Shown here piece after piece: positions 18,301 to 24,283 of a stretch of 64,000 nucleotides of DNA (positions within the stretch are counted from its first letter, which is position 1; each line of letters begins with the position of its first letter). Source of the DNA: Paenibacillus chibensis (GTDB lineage Bacteria; Bacillota; Bacilli; Paenibacillales; Paenibacillaceae); contig NZ_BIMK01000007.1 in assembly GCF_004001045.1 (NCBI RefSeq), positions 248,001 to 312,000 on the forward strand, in the 5' to 3' direction. The position numbers were made by a program, and so were the translations under genes. The notes under the pieces are model-generated. The model was not told where the DNA came from. It did no database searches and saw nothing but the letters and a program-made list of their open reading frames with translations.

Positions 18301-20456
18301 GTCTTGCTCTCACTGTAATTCATGCTGTTGGTTTGCGGGATATCCGCATACAGCGTGTAGTATTTCTGTGTGCCGACAGTCATATATTGGAGCTTGATAC
18401 CCAGATCATTTGTAGAGGATTTCAGGGTTATCGTGTTATCGCCTTCCTTCAGATGAACAGTCTGCAGATTGTTCATCACGGAGAATTTATCCCATGTTCC
18501 CACACCGGCAAATGTAACCTCTCCCTGAGGCACATCATTAACAAGCAGCTCACGTTTCACCGCCTGCCAATCCGAAGCAAAGCTGAATCCAAGCGGATAA
18601 TCTCCTTCAGCAGGAACGTTCACCTGGAACTTCACGTAATCGCCTGCGGTATCAAAATAATACACATTGCTGTACTGATCCACAATTACAGTATCCAGCT
18701 TGGCATCTACCGCCTCGTAGCGTTCGTTAATCCCTTGGCCCTGCACCTCCAGGCTCGCGAGATTAAGCCACTGGTTATTGGTGTTCAGCGTGAGTTTAAC
18801 TGAATTTTCACCCTTCTTCAGCGGTGCTGCCACTGTAGCTTGCGCAGTCGGGTTCCCCCAACCCGTATTGGCTTCAAAGGGGATGGCTGCCGCAGCAATT
18901 TCATCGTTAACAATCAGCTTGCCTTCCGGAGCACCGGAGCCATTGCCCTGCCCGTAATTGAGAACAAGCGTATACAGACCGTCTGCGGGTGCATTTACTG
19001 TAAACGTCACCGCATCCGTATCTTTGCGTCCAAAGTTGCCTACCCAACCGTAAGCTTTGGTGATCCGGGACTGGTAATCCAGCGTTACCGGAACATCCAG
19101 CGCTTCCGTCCCCCGGGTCGGCAGACCTGTAGCCTCCTTATAGTTCATATAGCCGGCAATAACCATTGCTTTGCCGCCGTCTTTCTCCCGGGTATCTTCC
19201 ACAACCTTCTGGATATCGCGGTAATGGTTGCGGTCCTGCCAAATCTCACTGTAGTCGAAATCGGTTTTCGTATCCGGATTAGGAACAGCGCTATATTCGG
19301 CATTGCCTCCCACCATATTGAATGTAACCTTGCTCTTATCGGGATTATTTGCAAGCAAAGAGTCCTTAACCGAGTTAATCAACTGGCCATAATCGAGAGA
19401 ATAGTAACGTTTGTTGCCGTTATAGTCATACAGAAAATTGTTGTCATTTGCTCCCCATTGGTCCAGGTGGATGCCGTCGAACCCAAAGGTGTTAATAGAA
19501 CGGTCAAATTGTCTGGTGATATAATCCTGCCAGAATTTGTTGCCCGGGTCTTGCAGGAACAGAGAGGTTGTCTTCCCGTTCACATCAAAGGTATAGCCGT
19601 TTTGGTCTTTTTGCAGATCATTTAGGTCAAGCTGAGCACTGTTATAAAGTCCCCACTCCGGGCTGACGCCAAAATCTTCATAGTTCTCACGCGCCGCATA
19701 ATTCATCTGATAGGCCATAGCTGCAGAGCCGTATTTCTGGGCGGCCTCTACCTGCTGCTTAACGCTCAAGGGATACAGCGAACGGCCCAACAGATCCAGG
19801 TAGTGCGTATCTGCATTAATATCTTCATCGATAAAGTTTCCATCCGCATCTGTCAGCGGCTGTCCATTCTCATCGGTCTTGGAATACACCGAAACATCAT
19901 GACGCCACATCCAGTCATAGAACTGGTAGGCATTAATGTAGTAGTCCTGAGACAATTCTCTGAGCTTGGAGTCACTCTCTTCCGCCGTTTCCTGCGGGAA
20001 ATCCGCTACATATCCGTATCTTGGGAAATGCGTCCAATCACTTGAAACATCGATGGCTGCAGTTGCATAATCCGTTGGTACAGCTCCCTCGATCCAAGCT
20101 TTTGCCGTATACCCACGGAAATCCTCAGCCGGAGGTGTCCAGCCCACTGTAAGCTTGTTGCTTCCTTCCCGCAAAACCGTCAGAGCTTTGCTGCCTTCGG
20201 CAACCAGCGTATTCAGCTGATAAATCTGCAAGTGCAGTTTGCCGCTCCAATCGGCAGATTGATCCAGGGTCAAGATCAGTTCTGCAGCCTCACCCGGAGC
20301 GAAGCGGGCCTTTGAAGGCACCATCTTTAGTATTTTTGGATTGACCTCACCTGCCGGCTCCGCCTGAGCCGTTCCACTGCGGGCATAACCTGTTGTAAAC
20401 GTCTGAACCAGTAACAGCACTAAACAGAGAAATAGAAATGCTTGTTTCCTGACCAT
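15345..20456 (-). CDS. SLH-anchored GH66 enzyme (dextranase or cycloisomaltooligosaccharide glucanotransferase type) with about five CBM35-like modules
   Basis: A 1703-residue secreted, wall-bound enzyme. Residues 1-25 form a signal peptide and 35-140 an N-terminal beta domain. The GH66 barrel starts near 145; by family analogy the nucleophile is Asp332 (GFDGIHLDQWG) and the acid/base Glu404 (DYSEIWQD). From about 457 to 1076 five beta-rich, CBM35-like modules of about 120 residues interrupt the barrel (457-574, 578-697, 701-820, 821-945, 946-1076). The barrel resumes with LASMGATHIELG and HEYYPNRSKKM. A Pro/Thr/Ala linker (about 1293-1335) and a domain of unknown function (about 1338-1525) precede three SLH repeats (1526-1703). 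CITases carry an inserted CBM35 while streptococcal dextranases do not, so a CITase-like activity is plausible; product type is unproven. AAGGAG precedes the ATG. Confidence 0.9.
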   Translation of the reverse strand: MVRKQAFLFLCLVLLLVQTFTTGYARSGTAQAEPAGEVNPKILKMVPSKARFAPGEAAELILTLDQSADWSGKLHLQIYQLNTLVAEGSKALTVLREGSNKLTVGWTPPAEDFRGYTAKAWIEGAVPTDYATAAIDVSSDWTHFPRYGYVADFPQETAEESDSKLRELSQDYYINAYQFYDWMWRHDVSVYSKTDENGQPLTDADGNFIDEDINADTHYLDLLGRSLYPLSVKQQVEAAQKYGSAAMAYQMNYAARENYEDFGVSPEWGLYNSAQLDLNDLQKDQNGYTFDVNGKTTSLFLQDPGNKFWQDYITRQFDRSINTFGFDGIHLDQWGANDNNFLYDYNGNKRYYSLDYGQLINSVKDSLLANNPDKSKVTFNMVGGNAEYSAVPNPDTKTDFDYSEIWQDRNHYRDIQKVVEDTREKDGGKAMVIAGYMNYKEATGLPTRGTEALDVPVTLDYQSRITKAYGWVGNFGRKDTDAVTFTVNAPADGLYTLVLNYGQGNGSGAPEGKLIVNDEIAAAAIPFEANTGWGNPTAQATVAAPLKKGENSVKLTLNTNNQWLNLASLEVQGQGINERYEAVDAKLDTVIVDQYSNVYYFDTAGDYVKFQVNVPAEGDYPLGFSFASDWQAVKRELLVNDVPQGEVTFAGVGTWDKFSVMNNLQTVHLKEGDNTITLKSSTNDLGIKLQYMTVGTQKYYTLYADIPQTNSMNYSESKTDNFGQTGQTVTYNVYADRPLDKITVLYHGENDPVMSVLVDGEPAPQAQNITFPKTAGGWSGTMQPLEVSVPLQKGYQKVTLKMESSGQYTNVGGIMAGGYEYSTGGAEVAGGVVPITGYASDFNNVNDRLAFTVNTMQSGLYDLGWIYQNDAQGAVTVSRSVYVNNDAGTPVSFAPTTGSRWEEAAVKGIPLAEGENTIVIKMPEGQDSGIRLDKLNITLSGDPEAVTRSYEAESTNTESPFSLYKDTVLNFGEVGQQVTYPVNIPQSGEQSLIFTYSNPGGLTTRSVYIDGVRAKDEHGKELKIGLDSTESSEKYSGDGYVIIPHMEAGIHTVTLRMEADDIAGTIQLSGVTAGYFNEPSVRLMDAGLASMGATHIELGTAEQQSEGPNMLAHEYYPNRSKKMLASTKDSMQEYYKFNAAYENLLFGSTADSLAMVSVEADGGKLAISKDGTENTIWATVRKNDTNPGFERYDVLHLINLFNNDSNWRNAANEPAVLHSLEVSYDIGITQKEAPKLKVYAATPDAGHGLSQELEYSWDGEKLLIKLPSLQYWTMIYIDKDPVTVTVQPIFSSEEPGLPTEAPSVTAAPTPAATAVPGSTGSTASNTATPTPAAAEREALVLQAEDLNVAADGNITIAVNEEKYNRMLIPVSAIEGLQGDNLLLQGNRFTLHFMQDHVLQLLEANKGKLTAESNIQITFNKLEPKDAFLPDGKPWISAGPVYEFEFGVTTANEGISRLDSFRSPVQLTLKFDGLTGQGELNDLLGIYSFLEPLQKWEYVSSRADSAAQQISAELYHFSRYTVFAYDKSFTDVPAEHWAFKAIHTLTAKHVISGVTEHTFVPSAKITRAQFADLLVRALQLKADRPVPFTDVAADSWFAEDIAAAYQAGLITGRSGERFAPNVPITRQEMAVMLAGAFIKAGGTDRSEESTLAFRDSKEISAWAQAAVQIVQSAGLMKGYANGTFLPAANATRAEAAQAIAYLLE

Positions 20457-20582
20457 AAGACCGCTCCTTCATACTCATAATTTTGTAGAAAACAATACTG
20501 CCAAGACTGGATACGGATGTTGGCTTTTAAAGAGGTACAGCTTTTAAAGTGCTACAGGTTTCAGAAAGGATATCAGGCAAAC

Positions 20583-20594
20583 GTAAACGTTTAC
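20583..20594. promoter_or_regulatory. LacI-family operator O1 (GTAAACGTTTAC)
   Basis: A perfect 12-bp palindrome in the 5' leader of the GH66 gene. Two close copies lie at 20702 and 20807 in the same divergent intergenic region. Confidence 0.75.
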
Positions 20595-20701
20595 TCAAAT
20601 AGGTAAAAAACATCTTTACTGAGATATCCCCTGCCCTGTCCGAAAAAGATTTATTGCCGATTCGAAGCATTTCATCACTCTCCGCTTGAAATTCGCAATA
20701 C

Positions 20702-20713
20702 GTAAACGCTTAC
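20702..20713. promoter_or_regulatory. LacI-family operator O2 (GTAAACGCTTAC)
   Basis: One base away from the perfect palindrome of O1 and O3. It lies just downstream of the -35/-10 region of the GH66 promoter, where bound repressor would block initiation. Confidence 0.72.
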
Positions 20714-20745
20714 TATAAAGTATCCCGTTTATTTTTTCTTGTCAA
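20707..20745 (-). promoter_or_regulatory. putative GH66 promoter
   Basis: On the minus strand a perfect TTGACA (20745-20740) is followed after 17 bases by a poor -10 (TACTTT), with TATAGT a few bases beyond. Operator O2 overlaps the probable transcription start. The leader to the GH66 start codon would be about 250 bases. Confidence 0.5.
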
Positions 20746-20773
20746 TGCTTACTTTTCTAACGCAAGGCTGTTA

Positions 20774-20802
20774 TTGACAAAATAAAGGTTAGGACTTATA
20801 TT
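20774..20802 (+). promoter_or_regulatory. sigma-A promoter of the LacI-family gene
   Basis: TTGACA (20774-20779), a 17-base spacer and TATATT (20797-20802) form a near-consensus promoter. Operator O3 starts four bases after the -10 box, which implies autorepression. Confidence 0.75.
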
Positions 20803-20806
20803 CTTG

Positions 20807-20818
20807 GTAAACGTTTAC
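20807..20818. promoter_or_regulatory. LacI-family operator O3 (GTAAACGTTTAC)
   Basis: A perfect 12-bp palindrome covering the transcription start of the LacI-family gene. It is identical to O1; the centres of O2 and O3 are about 105 bases apart. Confidence 0.75.
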
Positions 20819-20865
20819 TTTGCTCCGATTGTTTATTTAACGCTAACCGATAGGCAGGAGATTAC

Positions 20866-21870
20866 ATGAATCCCACGATTAAAGACGTTGCCCAGAAGGC
20901 GAATGTTTCCATCGCCACGGTCTCGCGAGTGCTGCATAACCTGGGCGGCTATTCAGATAAAACGAAGCAAAAGGTGGACCAGACCATTAAAGAGCTTAAG
21001 TATCAGCCGAATGCAATCGCCCGCGGACTGATTAACAAGCGTACCCAAACCATCGGCGTGTTATTTCCTGATGTGTCGAGTGCCTTCTCTTCCGATCTCT
21101 TGCATGGAATCGACGAGTTCGTTCATAACCACAATTACAGTGTAGTGGTCTGTAACACCGATCAGGACGGCAAACGCACACTAAAGTATCTGCAGCTTCT
21201 GCGCGAGAAGCAGGTTGACGGGATTCTTTTCTCCAGTGAAGTACTCAAGAAAGAGTACTATGACCTGTTGGAAGACATGAGAGTGCCGGTGGTGTTGATC
21301 TCTTCCCAGACCGATTTCCCCAATGTTCCCTATGTTAAAATTGATGATTTTCAGGCTGCCTATGATGCAGTGGATTATCTGGTCGCCAAAGGCCACCGCA
21401 GAATTGCCATGATCAGCGGAACCAAGGGCGATCCCATCGCCGGGACGCCAAGAATCGAAGGATACCGTAAAGCGCTGGAAGCTCACGGAATTGCTTTTAA
21501 CAGCAGGTATTTATTCTATGGAGACTTCATGTATGAAAGCGGCAGCAGAGCCATGAAGACCATCTTAAAAAAAGCACCGGAGGTTACCGCAGTATTTGCA
21601 GCCAGTGACGAGATGGCAATCGGTGCTCTTTCCACCGCTGCACAGCATGGCCTGAACGTACCCGAGGACATCTCCATCATGGGATACGACGATCTCCGGT
21701 TAGCCCGGATGGTTAACCCGCCACTAACTACAGTGAGGCAGCCGCTCAATGATATTGGGATGATCGCTTCCGGGAAGCTGATTGATATGATTGAATCAGG
21801 GGAAATCGCCCAGAGTCAAATCTGTGCTCATTCCATTGTGGAAAGACAAACAGTCAGAACTATTACCTGA
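20866..21870 (+). CDS. LacI family repressor of the GH66 gene
   Basis: A 334-residue regulator. The N-terminal helix-turn-helix reads TIKDVAQKANVSIATVSRVL (residues 4-23), followed by the hinge helix NAIARGLINKRTQTIGVLFPD. A periplasmic-binding-protein-like effector domain runs to the end. GGCAGGAG precedes the ATG. It diverges from the giant GH66 gene across a 409-base region with three operators. It probably represses both itself and the GH66 gene until an isomaltose-type inducer appears (inference). Confidence 0.93.
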   Translation: MNPTIKDVAQKANVSIATVSRVLHNLGGYSDKTKQKVDQTIKELKYQPNAIARGLINKRTQTIGVLFPDVSSAFSSDLLHGIDEFVHNHNYSVVVCNTDQDGKRTLKYLQLLREKQVDGILFSSEVLKKEYYDLLEDMRVPVVLISSQTDFPNVPYVKIDDFQAAYDAVDYLVAKGHRRIAMISGTKGDPIAGTPRIEGYRKALEAHGIAFNSRYLFYGDFMYESGSRAMKTILKKAPEVTAVFAASDEMAIGALSTAAQHGLNVPEDISIMGYDDLRLARMVNPPLTTVRQPLNDIGMIASGKLIDMIESGEIAQSQICAHSIVERQTVRTIT

Positions 21871-21909
21871 GTTCTGAATGAATAAAGGCAGCATCTGATA
21901 GCTATACAT

Positions 21910-21945
21910 GAATCGGCTTATCCTGGGATGAGCCGATTCTTATAT
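21910..21945 (+). terminator. terminator after the LacI-family gene
   Basis: A stem pairs GAATCGGCT with AGCCGATTC around TATCCTGGGATG, followed by TTATATA. It begins 40 bases after the stop codon. Confidence 0.6.
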
Positions 21946-21989
21946 ACATTTTGTTATCACCACTACCTTGTAGCCTACACACTCACCGC

Positions 21990-22155
21990 TAGACCTTATC
22001 AAACTTATGATAAAGCTTCTTCAGCGCTCCCTCTCTATCCTTGACACATAACTCCTCGAGATCTCCAATTCCTTTGTCTACCGCCGTATCCGCTCTTCCC
22101 GCCGGTGTCGAGATTGCGGTATCTCTTACTCTTTTTAATCTTCAAATCCAAAATC
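21990..22155 (-). pseudogene. decayed sigK 3' fragment
   Basis: Read on the minus strand, this AT-rich stretch aligns with the last ~80 codons of the intact sigK 500 bases further right. Recognisable blocks correspond to the IYRNLD region, [11 protein letters not shown], and the LYHEFYK end (CTTTATCATAAGTTTGA). About 55-60 bases are missing between the RNLD and LDTGG coding regions. Frameshifts and stops destroy the frame. It is far more degraded than the copy at 3115-3657, so it represents a separate event. Confidence 0.7.
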
Positions 22156-22594
22156 CACTCTTAAATATTCATGTCAGTTATTCTAACTTAGAAAATCCAT
22201 ATTATCACAGTAAGTAATAAAAACCCTCTTTTTCTATACAAAAAGCCGGAAGTATATTAATTTTTATATCTTCATAGATGTTCAAAAAATTATCTTCATC
22301 TCTCCGTGAGATTCGGAAGCCCAGCCTGAGTGGATTTTTTGAGGCTGCGGATTCTATGAAGTGTTGCCTTTAATGCTTCCACCATCTCCCCTCCTTTAAT
22401 CCTGTTCATTCATTTTCTCTATCTTACCCGTACTATCTACTCTAACGATTTTGCAAGGTCCTGTGTAAAATTCATCAATATAGAAATACTTCATTTCTGT
22501 TTATAGCTCGGATATACCACAGCAAAGCACAATTTATATCAACTTAAAAGCATGGTGTATAGAATCTAATCATTGAGTTTTCTAAAATAAATAA
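22156..22594. other. AT-rich spacer between sigK copies
   Basis: About 440 bases of visibly AT-rich sequence. It contains only one small frame with a ribosome site (22296-22385, listed separately). No RNA gene, recombinase site or repeat could be recognised. Confidence 0.5.
22296..22385 (-). CDS. possible 29-residue small protein
   Basis: A small frame, MVEALKATLHRIRSLKKS to about 29 residues, is preceded by an unusually strong AAAGGAGGGGAG. That site is rather close to the ATG and better spaced for the following GTG. The product is basic and hydrophilic with no recognised family. It may be a real microprotein, or a frame fossilised from the inserted element. There is no independent evidence of translation. 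Confidence 0.25.
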   Translation of the reverse strand: MVEALKATLHRIRSLKKSTQAGLPNLTER

Positions 22595-22633
22595 CCTGTA
22601 AGACTGAGACCTTTAATGTCTCATTCCTACAGG
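22595..22633 (-). terminator. terminator after the intact sigK
   Basis: The stem pairs CCTGTA with TACAGG and TGAGAC with GTCTCA, with an internal bulge. It is followed on the minus strand by TTATTTATTTTAG. Confidence 0.7.
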
Positions 22634-22644
22634 CAATTTATGAG

Positions 22645-23346
22645 TTAACGCTTCGCCTTATAAAACTCATGATACAGCTTCATTAGCGCCCTTTTCTCAA
22701 TCCGCGACACGTAGCTGCGACTTATGCCCAAGTCCTTCGCAATCTCCCGCTGCGTCCGCTCCTCCCCGCCTGTGTCCAGGCCGAAGCGGCCGACGACGAC
22801 CTCCTTCTCCCGTTCATCGAGAATATCAAGGTTCCGGTATATCTTGCTCTTTTCTATCTTCAGATCCACTTCCTTAATCACATCGTCGGTTTCCGACCCG
22901 AGGATATCTATCAACGTGATCTCGTTCCCTTCCTTGTCTGTCCCAATCGGATCATGGAGAGACACGTCTTTACGGGTCTTTTTCAGCGAACGGAGGTGCA
23001 TCAATATCTCGTTTTCGATACAACGGGCAGCGAAGGTAGCCAGCTTCGTGCCTTTATTCGGCTGAAAGCTTTCAATCGCTTTGATTAGACCGATCGTGCC
23101 GATGGAGATCAGATCTTCGAGATCCTCGCCCGTGTTGTCGAATTTCTTGACGATATGCGCAACCAATCGCAGGTTATGCTCGATCAGCATGTTGCGGGCA
23201 TGGGCATCGCCCTCAGCCATCAGCTGAAGGTACTTGCTCTCTTCTTTCTCCGTGAGGGGCTGGGGAAAAGCGTTGTTTTTGACATACGAAACCAACAGCG
23301 TCAGTTCTTTGATAAAAAGGGCTATAAAGCTGAATAATCCAGGCAA
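22645..23346 (-). CDS. sigK: RNA polymerase sporulation sigma factor SigK (pro-sigma-K)
   Basis: Late mother-cell sigma factor, about 233 residues and full length. The hydrophobic N-terminus ([28 protein letters not shown]) is the pro-sequence removed by the SpoIVFB membrane protease in relatives. Region 2 (about 40-110: [36 protein letters not shown]), region 3 ([17 protein letters not shown]) and region 4 ([24 protein letters not shown]) are all present. The frame opens at a GTG (23355) that overlaps the AGGAGG site. The TTG at 23346 is 8 bases away from that site and is preferred. A 3'-portion paralogue (3115) and a decayed scrap (21990) lie downstream on the same strand. Confidence 0.93.
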   Translation of the reverse strand: MPGLFSFIALFIKELTLLVSYVKNNAFPQPLTEKEESKYLQLMAEGDAHARNMLIEHNLRLVAHIVKKFDNTGEDLEDLISIGTIGLIKAIESFQPNKGTKLATFAARCIENEILMHLRSLKKTRKDVSLHDPIGTDKEGNEITLIDILGSETDDVIKEVDLKIEKSKIYRNLDILDEREKEVVVGRFGLDTGGEERTQREIAKDLGISRSYVSRIEKRALMKLYHEFYKAKR

Positions 23347-23546
23347 AGATGCCACCTCCTGCTGAATGACTACACCGCTACTTCTTTACAATGTGAACTC
23401 CATGCTCGCATATGCGGTCTTGTTCATTCTATGTAGGCAAAGGCCCAACTGTGCCTGTACGGGTAATTTTTAGCCTATGCTTCAGTAAGTCCCGCCGCTT
23501 GTCTGATTCATTCGAAATGGTCTCCATGACGACTTATCCACATAAA

Positions 23547-23580
23547 AGAAGCGCATCCTCGCTTCAAGCGAAAATGCGCC
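23547..23580 (-). terminator. terminator after the VOC gene
   Basis: GCGCATCCTCGCTT pairs with AAGCGAAAATGCGC (with G-U pairs). On the minus strand it is followed by TTCTTTTATG. Confidence 0.65.
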
Positions 23581-23591
23581 CGTATTTAAAC

Positions 23592-24227
23592 CTAAGCTCC
23601 AAACTCCCGTATGCCATGGCCCTCGACTCGCAGCATGACCGGAAAAATTTTTGCGTCCTGCCGTGCAAAAAACCAGCGCCGGTCCTTTTTCACCACGATC
23701 AGCAGACCCTGCTCATCCCCGACCGGCACAAAATCCTCGCTTCCTTCTCTCCACTTGGTAAATCCTTGGCCGAGCAACTCGTCCACGAAGGAAAGCACGT
23801 CCTCTTGAACGATGCCGACTTCGCTCACGCAAAGCAGGCTGCTCGCGCCGAAAGGCTCATCCGAAGCGTTATCCAGGCTATGCCTTGCGATCAGTTCCAC
23901 GATATTGCCTGCCGGATCCTCGAAATACACCGCGTGGGCATTCCAGGATACGAAGTCCGCTTCATCCTCGCCTTCTTCCCGGTTCAGCCTGACTTTATCC
24001 GACAGCCAAGCCTTGGCTTCCCGAAACTGGTTCTCCGGAATGTTGAAGGCAACATGATAGAAAGGCTGTCCTTCCGTCGCCCCTTCGAAGGTAAGTCGTG
24101 TCTTGCCGATCTTGAGCGAAAAGAAATCTTCTCCCGCATCGATAACGGGCACACCCAGCGTCTCTTCGTAAAATCGTTTCAAAGGCTGCAATTCCGCTGT
24201 TTTCAGTCGAACATCCAAAAAGCGCAT
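23592..24227 (-). CDS. VOC (glyoxalase/bleomycin-resistance fold) family protein
   Basis: A 211-residue cytoplasmic protein. The first ~115 residues form a VOC module: MRFLDVRLKTAELQPLKRFYEETLGVPV, then HVAFNIPEN, then AVYFEDPAGNIVELIARH, where His and Glu positions usually bind a metal. A less conserved second half may be a degenerate second module. AGGAGG precedes the ATG. It stands alone between sigK and the SgrR-like gene. VOC proteins include dioxygenases, lyases and resistance proteins, and the substrate is not predictable. Confidence 0.75.
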   Translation of the reverse strand: MRFLDVRLKTAELQPLKRFYEETLGVPVIDAGEDFFSLKIGKTRLTFEGATEGQPFYHVAFNIPENQFREAKAWLSDKVRLNREEGEDEADFVSWNAHAVYFEDPAGNIVELIARHSLDNASDEPFGASSLLCVSEVGIVQEDVLSFVDELLGQGFTKWREGSEDFVPVGDEQGLLIVVKKDRRWFFARQDAKIFPVMLRVEGHGIREFGA

Positions 24228-24283
24228 CTCTTTTACCTCCTTATCGGTGCTCGTCGTTTCTTACATGGATATTACCACTTTTC

